Positions 43,810 to 53,139 of a stretch of DNA of 57,253 nt are shown in pieces. A program made the translations under genes and the position numbers. How positions within the stretch are numbered: position 1 is the stretch's first letter; each line of letters begins with the position of its first letter. Origin of the DNA: a virus; the IMG/VR virus record IMGVR_UViG_3300046352_000133, positions 1 through 57,253 of that record, one strand, 5' to 3'. The notes beneath the pieces are model-generated. The model was given only the letters and a program-made list of their open reading frames with translations. It had not been told where the DNA came from and did no database searches.

Positions 43810-45225
43810 ATGGCAGAAGAAAAAACATATTCGGAAAACCCGATATATTTACAGGTAAAAGATGATTTAGATAGTGTAGGTCCTGGTATGTGTTTAGCAA
43901 AATGGACACAGGTTACATTACAATTACAAAATGGACACAACCACTCTTGCCACCACCCTACAACTCACAAAATTTCAGAAGCGGAAATAGCAAGAAATCC
44001 ATCTGCATTACATAATACAAGACATAAAAAACTTCGTAGAAAAGAAATGTTGCAAGGTGCAAGGCCTACGGAGTGTGATTATTGTTGGAAGGTGGAAGAT
44101 AATTCAGACCGTTTTTCTGATAGAATATTTAAGTCGGGTGAAAGTTGGTCTTGGGATTATAAAGAAGAAATATTTAATTCAGATTGGAGAGAAGACTATA
44201 CCCCAAAATATGTAGAAGTTGCATTTTCTAATGCATGTAATTTTAAATGCTCTTATTGTGGACCTGCATATAGTTCTAAGTGGGTAGAAGAAATTGAAAA
44301 ATATGGTGGATACCCTACAACAGATAATTTTAATTCTAATGAGTGGTTAAAAACAGAAAACAAATTTCCTATTCTACATAGTGAATATAATCCATATATT
44401 GAAGCATTTTGGAAATGGTGGCCTGATTTGTATAGAGAGTTGCATACATTCAGAATTACAGGTGGAGAACCTTTATTATCAAAAGATACTTGGGGAGTAT
44501 TAGATTATATATTAGAACACCCTAATCCAAATAGAGAATTAAAATTGGCAATTAATTCTAACTTAGGTGTTCCAGATAAGTTAATTGATAGGCTAATTGA
44601 AAAAATTAAAAGATTAGAAGATGAAGGTCGGGTGAAAGAACTTATAATTTTTACATCAACAGATGGTTGGGGTAAACAAGTTGAATATGTTAGAACCGGT
44701 ATGGAATTTAATAAATTTTGGGATAATGTAAACAAAATATTGGCTGCATCAAATAGGACGAATGTAACAGTTATGTCTACATACAATGCATTAAGTGTAT
44801 TTAGTTATCCAAAATTAATTCAAGAAATATATTCATTAAAAGATAGTTTTGCAAGTACCGATAGATATTGGAACTCAGCAGTATTTTTGGATTCATCTTA
44901 TTTAAGACATCCACAACATCAAACTGTTCAAGTTTTACCCCATCAGTTTTCTAATAACATATTGGACCAATCTAAATTAATTACATATTACGCAGCACCA
45001 TCTTTTAGTCCCAAACATATTGGATATTCGGATGTTGAAGTTCAAAAAGTAAAAAGAATTTATGATTGGATGGTTTCACCGCAAGATGCATCAGAACAAA
45101 TGAAAAATAGGTACAACTTTTATAAATACTTTACGGAGCATGATAAAAGAAGAGGATTGAATTTTTGCAAAACATTTCCTGAATTAGAAGAATTTTATAA
45201 CTTTTGTGGAACAATACAGATATGA
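43810..45225 (+). CDS. twitch-type radical SAM enzyme
   Basis: 471 residues. The 4Fe-4S/SAM site is Cys143-x3-Cys147-x2-Cys150 in SNACNFKCSYCGP, followed by RITGGEPLL. N-terminal cysteines (CHHP, ECDYCWKVED) could hold an auxiliary cluster, as in the 'twitch domain' radical SAM proteins found in marine T4-like phages. The product is unknown for the whole phage family. In this island, radical dehydration, epimerisation or deoxygenation of a sugar is plausible. Overlaps the LamG gene by 4 bases. Confidence 0.87.
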   Translation: MAEEKTYSENPIYLQVKDDLDSVGPGMCLAKWTQVTLQLQNGHNHSCHHPTTHKISEAEIARNPSALHNTRHKKLRRKEMLQGARPTECDYCWKVEDNSDRFSDRIFKSGESWSWDYKEEIFNSDWREDYTPKYVEVAFSNACNFKCSYCGPAYSSKWVEEIEKYGGYPTTDNFNSNEWLKTENKFPILHSEYNPYIEAFWKWWPDLYRELHTFRITGGEPLLSKDTWGVLDYILEHPNPNRELKLAINSNLGVPDKLIDRLIEKIKRLEDEGRVKELIIFTSTDGWGKQVEYVRTGMEFNKFWDNVNKILAASNRTNVTVMSTYNALSVFSYPKLIQEIYSLKDSFASTDRYWNSAVFLDSSYLRHPQHQTVQVLPHQFSNNILDQSKLITYYAAPSFSPKHIGYSDVEVQKVKRIYDWMVSPQDASEQMKNRYNFYKYFTEHDKRRGLNFCKTFPELEEFYNFCGTIQI

Positions 45226-45971
45226 GTTTAAGAGTAGATAAAAATAATATATATTTTATATTACCAGAAAGTAGATATTCCGTTTCTAATAAAATAGATG
45301 GATATATGGAAGAAGATTTTACTTTGCATATTACTGCAAAATTATTTCCAGAAACCATAACGAATACTGAATCATTTTTAATAGCTAGAAATGGAATGCA
45401 TAGTGGTGTTTCCACATTTAAAGATGAACACAACATTGTAAATATTATGTTTACATATTGGTTTAATGATAAAAATGGTAATCCAAAAGTAAAACAAATA
45501 ACATATAAAGTACCTGATTTGTTACTTAACGGGTTTAACAGATACACTATGATTTGTGACCATAATAACGAAAAAAAAATTAGTTGTTATGTAAATGATG
45601 AAATTGTTGGTGAAATGTTATATGGGGATGATGTAAAACAAACTTATGAAAACGGATTTTATTGGTTTGGTTGTGGAAGTATGATTGGTCCAGAAGAACA
45701 TAGAGCATTTGGTGTTTTTGAATATAGACTTTCTTTTGTTTCAAACAAAAATCTTTCATTGCAAGAATTAAAAGATTTTACTGGTAGTTACAAAAGTAAA
45801 TACTCAGAAGTAATTTTTGGTGATTTGCGTAGATTAAACAATGATTGCCCTTATATAGAAAATTTTGCATTTGTATGTGATTTTGAACATTGCAATAGAT
45901 ACAAAGTTTGGGATTTAAGTTTTAGTGGAAATTACCCACAATTTTATATAAAAGATAATATATATTTCTAA
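45222..45971 (+). CDS. stand-alone LamG/concanavalin-like protein
   Basis: 249 residues from ATG 45222, which overlaps the previous stop as ATGA; an upstream TTG at 45204 is unlikely. Beta-sandwich features: EEDFTLHITAKLFPE, NRYTMICDHNNEKKISCYVN and FGVFEYRLSFVSNKNLSLQEL follow the strand pattern of LamG domains (the last resembles the 'RLWNRALSxxEI' edge strand). It has no signal peptide. It may be a carbohydrate-recognition partner for the island's transferases or a leftover of another GT7-LamG gene. Confidence 0.7.
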   Translation: MSLRVDKNNIYFILPESRYSVSNKIDGYMEEDFTLHITAKLFPETITNTESFLIARNGMHSGVSTFKDEHNIVNIMFTYWFNDKNGNPKVKQITYKVPDLLLNGFNRYTMICDHNNEKKISCYVNDEIVGEMLYGDDVKQTYENGFYWFGCGSMIGPEEHRAFGVFEYRLSFVSNKNLSLQELKDFTGSYKSKYSEVIFGDLRRLNNDCPYIENFAFVCDFEHCNRYKVWDLSFSGNYPQFYIKDNIYF

Positions 45972-45979
45972 AAGGTTAT

Positions 45980-46951
45980 ATGAAAATATTAATTACAGGT
46001 GGTGCAGGTTATTTGGGTTCTGTTATTACTGGCAGAATGCTAGAAGAAGGACATGAAGTTGTTGTTTTGGATAAATTATTATTCAATCAAACTTCTTTGT
46101 TACAATACACTTCAAATCCAAAATTCAAATTTATTTATGGAGATGTTAGGAACTACGAACTCCTAAGAGGACTTTGCACAGATGCAGAAGTTATTATTCC
46201 ATTGGCAGCAATCGTAGGATTTCCTGCTTGTGCAGCAGACCCAAAGTTAGCAAAAGAAATTAATTTTGAGCAAATCCTAAACATTATTAAAATAACAAAA
46301 GGAAAAGGCAAAAAGATTTTATATCCAAATACAAATAGTGGTTATGGATTAGGAGAAGGTGAATTAGAATGTACGGAAGAATCTCCATTAAAACCAATAT
46401 CAGTTTATGGAACTACAAAGGTAGAAGCGGAAAAGTATTTAAAAACAAATACTGATGCAATTATATTCAGATTAGCAACTGTATTTGGTGTATCACCTAG
46501 AATGAGAACCGATTTGTTGGTAAATGATTTTACTTACAAAGCAATTACAGATAAATACATTGTTGTTTTTGAAAGAGAATTTAAAAGAAACTTTATTCAT
46601 ATTCAGGATGTAGCAGATGCTTTTGTGTTTATGTTAAACAACTATGATACACACAAAGGACAAGTATTCAATGTAGGATTGAGCGATGCAAATTTAAATA
46701 AACAACAATTGTTAGAAACTATACAAGGACACGTTACCGATTTTGCAATATCTTACAATGATTTCTATGAAGACCCTGATAAAAGAGATTACATAGTTTC
46801 TAATGCAAAAATAGAAGCAACTGGTTGGTATCCTAAATGGAGTTTAGATATGGGTATTGCCGAACTTATAATGGCATACCAAATGATAGTTCCAAAAATG
46901 GGAGCAGAGTTTAGAAACGGATTCCCATTAGGTTACGCAAAAAATACATAA
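45980..46951 (+). CDS. NAD-dependent sugar epimerase/dehydratase (extended SDR)
   Basis: 323 residues. ILITGGAGYLGSV (3-15) is the NAD(P)-binding Gly-x-x-Gly-x-x-Gly loop; PLAAIVG, NTNSGYG and SVYGTTK (YxxxK active site) follow, as in UDP-glucose/dTDP-sugar SDRs. Complete in length. It lies directly before RmlC, so a nucleotide-4-keto-sugar pathway is likely. Of the three SDRs in the island it is the only one with a standard YxxxK. Confidence 0.9.
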   Translation: MKILITGGAGYLGSVITGRMLEEGHEVVVLDKLLFNQTSLLQYTSNPKFKFIYGDVRNYELLRGLCTDAEVIIPLAAIVGFPACAADPKLAKEINFEQILNIIKITKGKGKKILYPNTNSGYGLGEGELECTEESPLKPISVYGTTKVEAEKYLKTNTDAIIFRLATVFGVSPRMRTDLLVNDFTYKAITDKYIVVFEREFKRNFIHIQDVADAFVFMLNNYDTHKGQVFNVGLSDANLNKQQLLETIQGHVTDFAISYNDFYEDPDKRDYIVSNAKIEATGWYPKWSLDMGIAELIMAYQMIVPKMGAEFRNGFPLGYAKNT

Positions 46952-46952
46952 T

Positions 46953-47489
46953 ATGAGTTCAAATTGGAAAGAGTTTGAAATAACTCCATCAAAGAAATTC
47001 CGAAACGAAGTAGAAACATACACACCATCAATTTATAGAGAATACAGAGGTGAGATATTTACAACATTTCATTCAGAGGAACATCCTGTAATGTTAAAAC
47101 TTGCACCATATGTTTCAGTACATGGGAGATTCTCTCGTTCTTATAAAGGAGTATTGAGAGGATTACACTATGATACTAAAACTTGGAAGTTAGTTCAAGC
47201 AGTAGTTGGAGATATATACCTCATTGTTTTGGATGTAAGAGAAGATTCTCCTACTTATGGAGATTGGGAATCATTCATTATATCTGAACGTAACAGACAA
47301 CAGGTATTAGTTCCTCCTGGGTTCGCAAATGGTCACTTTGCACTTACTGATTGTATGTTTCATTATAATTTATTTTACGATGGACAGTATGTGGATGCAA
47401 ATGAGCAAGGTGTAATCAAATGGAATGACCCCGAGTTTCAAATGGAATGGCCTAATAATCACCCAATTTTACAAAAAAGAGATAGATGA
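46953..47489 (+). CDS. rmlC: dTDP-4-dehydrorhamnose 3,5-epimerase-like (RmlC)
   Basis: 178 residues, the normal RmlC length. GVLRGLHYD with His72 (the catalytic base), KLVQAVVGDIYLIVLDVRED, YGDWESFIIS and VPPGFANGHFAL mark the RmlC cupin. It epimerises C3 and/or C5 of a 4-keto-6-deoxy sugar nucleotide. RmlA, B and D are not next to it; the flanking SDRs or host enzymes may supply them. Overlaps the TPP-enzyme gene by 4 bases. Confidence 0.92.
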   Translation: MSSNWKEFEITPSKKFRNEVETYTPSIYREYRGEIFTTFHSEEHPVMLKLAPYVSVHGRFSRSYKGVLRGLHYDTKTWKLVQAVVGDIYLIVLDVREDSPTYGDWESFIISERNRQQVLVPPGFANGHFALTDCMFHYNLFYDGQYVDANEQGVIKWNDPEFQMEWPNNHPILQKRDR

Positions 47490-48121
47490 TACAAAACATA
47501 AAAAAATACAAAACTTTAGATGAGGTAGATACCAACCTCACATCACAAGATTTAATCGATTTTGAAAATGGAATAGTAGAGCAATGGGAAGGTGGTAAAA
47601 TACGAGGACCTATACATTTATCAAATGGAAATGAAGAGCAACTAATAGAGATATTTAAAAGAATATCTGCAAACGATTGGGTGTTTTCAACTTGGAGGTC
47701 TCACTATCATGCATTATTACATGGTATTTCACCTGAATGGATTACAAACGAAATATTAGATGGCAAATCTATCACTCTTTGTAATTTAGATGAGAAGTTT
47801 TATTCATCCGCAATTGTAGGTGGAACGTTATCTATTGCATTGGGTGTAGCAATGGGATTAAAACAAAAAGGAAGTGATGAGAAAGTTTGGTGTTTTATAG
47901 GAGATATGTCTTTTGAAAGTGGTATATTCTATGAAGTTCACAAATATGCAAGAAACTTTGATTTACCTATTTATTTTGTTATTGAAGATAATGATGTTTC
48001 AACTTACACTCCAACGGAAGCAACTTGGAGTACAAAAAGAGAAATACCAAAAGATGTAATTTACTACAAATATAAATCTAAATATCCACACTACGGAAGT
48101 GGTAAATGGGTAGTTTTTTAA
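47486..48121 (+). CDS. thiamine diphosphate enzyme, E1-alpha-like subunit
   Basis: 211 residues. STWRSHYHALLHG (68-80) and VGGTLSIALGVAMGL (111-125) are typical of E1-alpha subunits of 2-oxo acid/acetoin dehydrogenases, and FIGDMSFESG with Asn169 (GD, 29 residues, N) is the Mg-diphosphate motif. It stops about 40 residues after that motif, far shorter than the 320-400 of metabolic E1-alpha, and lacks the phosphorylation-loop region. The matching beta-like half is encoded 7 kb away at 55180. Such pairs can attach two-carbon branches to sugars (AviB1/AviB2 of avilamycin synthesis). Confidence 0.85.
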   Translation: MIQNIKKYKTLDEVDTNLTSQDLIDFENGIVEQWEGGKIRGPIHLSNGNEEQLIEIFKRISANDWVFSTWRSHYHALLHGISPEWITNEILDGKSITLCNLDEKFYSSAIVGGTLSIALGVAMGLKQKGSDEKVWCFIGDMSFESGIFYEVHKYARNFDLPIYFVIEDNDVSTYTPTEATWSTKREIPKDVIYYKYKSKYPHYGSGKWVVF

Positions 48122-48122
48122 T

Positions 48123-49313
48123 ATGTTATACAATTCGGAATTAAATAGTTTTAAAAGGTTTATATCAGAATGGGATATTGATTCCGAATATGTTTTATTC
48201 GGTGCTAGTAAGGAGTGTGTCCAATTCATTAGAACTATGGACTTCTTATTTGGTTCTGAAAAATTAAAGATAAAATGTATTGTAGACCATAGTGTAAAAA
48301 CTGGTATTGCAAACAATCTAAATGAGGTAAGTGAATATTACCACCAATCAAAAGATTTTAATAATAGCAGAACCAATATACAATTGGTAAACATAAATGA
48401 TTTTGATAAACAAGGGGATGTTATTATAACAACTGATGAGTTTAGAAAAAATTATCAAATCTATTTAGAAGAGCACAAAATAAAACACACTTGGTATAAA
48501 AACATTGCTGCTATCTGGCCGTATGATTATCTAAACAAAGTTCATATATTCCAAAGTGATGTATTAGTAACGGAGAAATGCAACTTAAATTGTTCTCATT
48601 GTAATATGTTTATTCCACACTTTGAAATGCCAAAACATAGAGAGTTAGATACGATGATAAAAGATATTGATTCTTATTTCAATATCGTTGATTATGTTAG
48701 TGTATTTCATTTAGTAGGGGGAGAGCCATTTTTACATCCACAAATTGAAAATGTTATTCAACATATTTTATCAAACTACATAGATAAAATTGACAAGTTT
48801 ATAATAACAACTAACGGTAGTATTGCTCCCAAACCATCTACAATTGAATTACTAAAGAGTAGTAATGTGATTTTGAGTGTAAGTAATTATTCAGATAAAT
48901 TACAAAAACTAAAAACTAAAGTTGAAAAAGTAATTGGTATTTACAAATCAAATGGTATCAAACACTATGTTAGAAATGAAATAGAGTGGTATGATTTTGG
49001 TGATTTAAGAGTTAAAAAGAATCTACCAACAGATAAACTAATCAAACACTTTGATTCTTGCACTGCTCCATTTAGAGGATTAAATGATGGTAAATTTTAT
49101 TACTGTCATTTAAATACGGGTGCAGTTTTGACAAAGTTATTCCCATTAGATAAAAACGATTATGTTGAAATAGATAAAATATCAAAAGAAGATTTACTTA
49201 AATTTGATTTAGGATATACTGATTTAGGATATATTACTTTTTGTGATAATTGCAATGGTTGTAATACAGGAATTAAAATACCTGTAAGTTATGAAAAGCA
49301 AGGGGTAAGATGA
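48123..49313 (+). CDS. radical SAM enzyme with N-terminal nucleotide-binding-like domain
   Basis: 396 residues. Residues 1-135 look like a Rossmann-type sensor domain (YVLFGASKECVQFIRTM, KCIVDHS). The radical SAM core has Cys153-x3-Cys157-x2-Cys160 (EKCNLNCSHCNMF) and HLVGGEPFLHP. C-terminal cysteines (DSCTAPF, YCHLN, FCDNCNGC) form a SPASM-like auxiliary cluster region. Similar proteins occur in polysaccharide gene clusters. Substrate unknown; it overlaps the HAD gene by 4 bases. Confidence 0.87.
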   Translation: MLYNSELNSFKRFISEWDIDSEYVLFGASKECVQFIRTMDFLFGSEKLKIKCIVDHSVKTGIANNLNEVSEYYHQSKDFNNSRTNIQLVNINDFDKQGDVIITTDEFRKNYQIYLEEHKIKHTWYKNIAAIWPYDYLNKVHIFQSDVLVTEKCNLNCSHCNMFIPHFEMPKHRELDTMIKDIDSYFNIVDYVSVFHLVGGEPFLHPQIENVIQHILSNYIDKIDKFIITTNGSIAPKPSTIELLKSSNVILSVSNYSDKLQKLKTKVEKVIGIYKSNGIKHYVRNEIEWYDFGDLRVKKNLPTDKLIKHFDSCTAPFRGLNDGKFYYCHLNTGAVLTKLFPLDKNDYVEIDKISKEDLLKFDLGYTDLGYITFCDNCNGCNTGIKIPVSYEKQGVR

Positions 49314-50725
49314 TAATAGTTGATATAGATAATACACTTGCTAACAATTTAGATAGATACAAACTAGCAACTAACTCTGATGGTACTATAAATTGGGATG
49401 TGTTGTATGATTACAATAATGTTATATTAGATAAACCGATTCAATATATAATAGATTCTGTTAAAATATGGAAACGTTTGGGGTATAGAGTTCTTTTATT
49501 TACAAGCAGACCAGAACAAATTAGAGAGGCAACCGAATATTGGTTAAACAAATACGATGTTCCATATGACGAATTACATATGAGAAGTATTGAAGAACAC
49601 TATATTAAAGATACAGAATTAAAAAGAAAAATGCATGACAAATTTGTAAATGAAGAAGTTTTATTTGCAATAGATGATAAGCAGGAAATAATAGATTTGT
49701 GGGAGCAATTGGGAATCAGATGCTACAAAGTAGATTCAATAGAATACCATACGGATTTATTATTGGAAGAAAAAAATTGGGAAAATCCTAAATCATTAAA
49801 AGAATTAGGATACATTTATTTTGGACCTTTATTATTTAATTATTTTGCTTGGTTAAAATCCGAATTAAATGGATGTGATAAAGTTTTGTTTAATTCAAGA
49901 GAAGGTTTATTTTTATTAGAAATTTACAATATATTTAAACAAAAATTTGATTTACCGGATGGGGTTTATTTTAAAACATCACGCAAACTTTCATTGGTAG
50001 CATCTCTTTTTAATAAAAACGATGTCTATGATTCTTTTAAATTACATAGATACAAAGGTAAATTATCCAATCTATTAAAAGATAGATTTAATATTATAGC
50101 AAGTGAATCCGATGTTGAAGTAGATACTCATATTGAATTACCAGATTTAAGTTTTTGTATGAATCAAATATTGCAAAAAGCAGAAGATACACGAAAACAA
50201 TATGGTGAATACATTAAGAGTATTATGGCAGATTCTAAAAATGTAGTAATGGTTGATAGTGGTTATCAAGGAACTACTCAACAAAATATAGAAAAAACTT
50301 ACAAATTAAAATTTAAAGGTAGGTATATAATTTACAAAAGTAATAATCTGTTAGAAGATGTAAAAGGTTTATATGATTTTAAAAAGTCTAAATTAAAAGA
50401 AAATTTAATTTTTTTAGAATCCGTATTCATAGATAGAGTAGGCAGTTATATTGATATTATAAATGGAGAATTTAAAAACGAAGAAATAAATAAAACACAT
50501 AAACACTTTGAAGATAAAATAGAAATAATAGAAGGTGTTAAACGTTTTGTTTTAGATATGTTAAAATTTGATATTGATACAAATAATGTTTCTTATCAAA
50601 AACCTGCTTATATATTTGATTTAATGTGTAACAAAGATTTTGTAAAAAACGATGTATTGTTTGAAAGTTTTTATCACGATAATTTATATGTTAGAGAAGG
50701 AGTAAAACGAATAGAAAGAAAATAA
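49310..50725 (+). CDS. two-domain HAD-family protein
   Basis: 471 residues. Residues 1-145 are a HAD phosphatase with nucleophile motif VDIDNTLAN (Asp5, Asp7), LLFTSRPEQIREATEYWL and FAIDDKQEI, as in polynucleotide-kinase 3'-phosphatase domains. From about 165 a second domain starts with IYFGPLLFNYFAWL and KVLFNSREGLFLLEIY, the pattern of the COG5610 'predicted HAD hydrolase' proteins of capsule and LPS loci, with a later VVMVDSGYQGTTQQNI. I infer a role in sugar-phosphate metabolism or glycan transfer rather than DNA repair. Confidence 0.78.
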   Translation: MIIVDIDNTLANNLDRYKLATNSDGTINWDVLYDYNNVILDKPIQYIIDSVKIWKRLGYRVLLFTSRPEQIREATEYWLNKYDVPYDELHMRSIEEHYIKDTELKRKMHDKFVNEEVLFAIDDKQEIIDLWEQLGIRCYKVDSIEYHTDLLLEEKNWENPKSLKELGYIYFGPLLFNYFAWLKSELNGCDKVLFNSREGLFLLEIYNIFKQKFDLPDGVYFKTSRKLSLVASLFNKNDVYDSFKLHRYKGKLSNLLKDRFNIIASESDVEVDTHIELPDLSFCMNQILQKAEDTRKQYGEYIKSIMADSKNVVMVDSGYQGTTQQNIEKTYKLKFKGRYIIYKSNNLLEDVKGLYDFKKSKLKENLIFLESVFIDRVGSYIDIINGEFKNEEINKTHKHFEDKIEIIEGVKRFVLDMLKFDIDTNNVSYQKPAYIFDLMCNKDFVKNDVLFESFYHDNLYVREGVKRIERK

Positions 50726-50726
50726 T

Positions 50727-52136
50727 ATGGGAGCAGTACACGGTCATAATTTTAAATTGGTTTATACGGATTGGTTTATTGCACATAATCAACTAAAACC
50801 ATTTGGTAATGGGATACATCCTATTATTAGAGAATTTGTTCAAGATGTATTTAAAAGAAATTTAAATATAAATTGGTTTGATATGTTGCAATACCAATAT
50901 GAAGAAAAAGCATTTAAGTTTGACCATTCGGAATTGATAAATTATTTTACAAGAAACTATCCAAATAATATATTATCTTTAAATCAAATCAAAGATGATA
51001 ATTCTATTTACATATACCCATTAGAAATAAAAGCAACACTTGGTGCATTGAATGATGAAAATGGATTCGTATTAAATGATGTAAAATATAAGTGGTATTT
51101 AAAAGATATAATCCCATCAGAAATTATAGAATATGCTAAATCCGGTAAAGTAAAAATTTTAATCAATATAATCCATGACCCATTATACGATGATAATAGC
51201 ATAAGAAAATTTGAATTACAAATGAATGAATTTGGAATAGATGGTTCAAATATTATATTTTTAGGTGGTAGTAATTTTTCAGAGTATTATGATAAACACC
51301 CAAGTAGTAGTGTAAAAATATACAATGGACATTTATTTATAAGAGGATATGCTGATGAAATAAATTCATTTCCAATGATTGGTAATTTGGGATATTTGTG
51401 TGAATTGTTTGAAGAAAAAGATTTGGATTCTACTAAAATTAGAAAACATAAATTTTTATCTCCAAATAGAACAATGGAAAAAGTACAAAGAACCATGTTA
51501 GGGTATTTTGCATTAAAATATGAATTTTTAAATGATGGATTATTTACATTTATACAAAAACTACCAAAAGATAGATTGAGTAGTATAGTAAAACAGGTGT
51601 ATGATGATACGGTTGAAAATATAGAAAAATACACATCTGAGTTAGAGTTGATGTTACCATATGAAGATGATACAACAGACGTACCAGCTGATAAAAAACA
51701 ACAATTTGGTGTTAGAAATAACAAAAAAGAATGGTACGAAAATTCATATTTTCATTTAGTTACAGAAACATTTTTTGGACCAAATGTATTTCTTTCAGAA
51801 AAAATATTTAAACCAATATCAAATCTACAACCATTTTTAGTATTTGGTGATTATTTAACTTTGGCAGAATTAAAAAAATTAGGATTCAAAACATTTGAAC
51901 CATTTATAGATGAGAGTTATGATTTGGAAAAAGACCCAAAGAAAAGAATGTTACTTTTAGAAAAAGAACTAATTAAATTAAAAAATATGCCAATAGAAGA
52001 ATTACATAATTGGTATTATTCAATAACTGATATATTATTACACAATCAAAAACACATATATACATTTGAAAACTATGAGTGTTTTGATGAAATATTTGGA
52101 AAAATAAAAATAGATTATACACAAAAACTAATATAA
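50727..52136 (+). CDS. putative glycosyltransferase, relative of the gene at 37027
   Basis: 469 residues. The last third contains FHLVTETFFG and LSEKIFKPISNLQPFLVFG (about 345-376), the donor-site layout of GT10/exostosin-like enzymes, followed by LKKLGFKTFEPFIDESYD. The N-terminal half is less conserved but has a Rossmann-like strand (VKILINIIHDPLYDD). Proteins with this block occur in other large phages as hypothetical. It lies between the HAD fusion and an SDR with 1-base gaps. Confidence 0.65.
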   Translation: MGAVHGHNFKLVYTDWFIAHNQLKPFGNGIHPIIREFVQDVFKRNLNINWFDMLQYQYEEKAFKFDHSELINYFTRNYPNNILSLNQIKDDNSIYIYPLEIKATLGALNDENGFVLNDVKYKWYLKDIIPSEIIEYAKSGKVKILINIIHDPLYDDNSIRKFELQMNEFGIDGSNIIFLGGSNFSEYYDKHPSSSVKIYNGHLFIRGYADEINSFPMIGNLGYLCELFEEKDLDSTKIRKHKFLSPNRTMEKVQRTMLGYFALKYEFLNDGLFTFIQKLPKDRLSSIVKQVYDDTVENIEKYTSELELMLPYEDDTTDVPADKKQQFGVRNNKKEWYENSYFHLVTETFFGPNVFLSEKIFKPISNLQPFLVFGDYLTLAELKKLGFKTFEPFIDESYDLEKDPKKRMLLLEKELIKLKNMPIEELHNWYYSITDILLHNQKHIYTFENYECFDEIFGKIKIDYTQKLI

Positions 52137-52137
52137 A

Positions 52138-53139
52138 ATGGAATTTAAAGGAAAAACGGTTTTAATTACCGGAGCAAATGGATTGGTAGGATTACCCGCA
52201 GTTAAAAAATGTTTAGAAGAAGGTGCTGATAAAGTATATGCAGTAGACCTTAAATTTAGTGAAAATTTAGAATTTTTACAAAAACAATATCTACACGGTA
52301 AATTAACATTGATAAAAACCGATTTAACTTATTTATCACATTGTGAAGAATTATTTACAATGGATAAAATTGATATTGTATTACACATAGCAGGGGTTAA
52401 GGGTTCACCTGCAAGGTCTTCAACACAACCTGCAGATTATCTATTCCCAATGTTGATGTTTAATACCAATATGATTAAAGCATCATTTGATGCCAAAGTT
52501 GATTGGTTTGTATATCTTTCATCGGTTGGAGTTTATAAGCCAGCAGATGTAATGAATGAAGAGGATATTTGGTCACAAGAAGAAACTTGGGCATCAACTC
52601 CATCTCGTTTAGATTGGCATCCAGGTTGGACAAAAAGAATGGGTGAATTAACATTAGATTCTTTAAGAGTTCAGTACGGTTGGGATAATTGGACTGTAAT
52701 TAGACCTTCTAACATCTACGGAACAAACGATAATTTTGCACAAGATGCAACTGTAATTTCTTCTAACATTTGGAAATTATTCAATGTAGAAGGTGAAGAG
52801 ATGGTTTGTTGGGGAGATGGTTCATCAAAAAGAGATTTTGTATTTGGAGATGATGTAGCACAGGCATCTATTGATGTGGTTAAAAAAGAAGTTAAAGATA
52901 TTATAAACTTTGGATGTGCAGAGGCAGTAACAATTAAAGATACGATTGAAACAATTGTTGAATGTTACAAAGAAATCACAGGTAAAACAAAAGTTATAAC
53001 TTGGGATTCTACAAAAACAAACGGAGATGCTATTAGATGTTTAGGTTCTAAAAAACAAAAACAATATGGAATCTTACCACAAACTACATTAAAAGAAGGA
53101 TTAACAAAATCAATTTTAGAATATAAAAGTAGATTATAA
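52138..53139 (+). CDS. extended SDR, sugar epimerase/reductase with altered active site
   Basis: 333 residues. TVLITGANGLVGLPAV (7-22) binds NAD(P); HIAGVKGS, VYLSSVGVY (125-133) and IRPSNIYG mark an extended SDR of the GDP-fucose synthase/NDP-sugar epimerase group. The catalytic Lys166 lies in GWTKRMGE, but four residues before it, where Tyr is expected, stands Pro162. Either another residue acts as acid or the enzyme has another chemistry. Ends overlapping the SGNH-like gene by one base. Confidence 0.87.
   Translation: MEFKGKTVLITGANGLVGLPAVKKCLEEGADKVYAVDLKFSENLEFLQKQYLHGKLTLIKTDLTYLSHCEELFTMDKIDIVLHIAGVKGSPARSSTQPADYLFPMLMFNTNMIKASFDAKVDWFVYLSSVGVYKPADVMNEEDIWSQEETWASTPSRLDWHPGWTKRMGELTLDSLRVQYGWDNWTVIRPSNIYGTNDNFAQDATVISSNIWKLFNVEGEEMVCWGDGSSKRDFVFGDDVAQASIDVVKKEVKDIINFGCAEAVTIKDTIETIVECYKEITGKTKVITWDSTKTNGDAIRCLGSKKQKQYGILPQTTLKEGLTKSILEYKSRL

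Noticed and set aside
45204-45221. TTG start for the stand-alone LamG gene
   Set aside because: ATG 45222 forms the ATGA overlap typical of this genome.
47486-49313. Frameshift joining the short TPP alpha-like gene to the next gene
   Set aside because: The downstream gene starts with its own domain and is a complete radical SAM protein; the missing TPP half is the separate beta-like gene at 55180.
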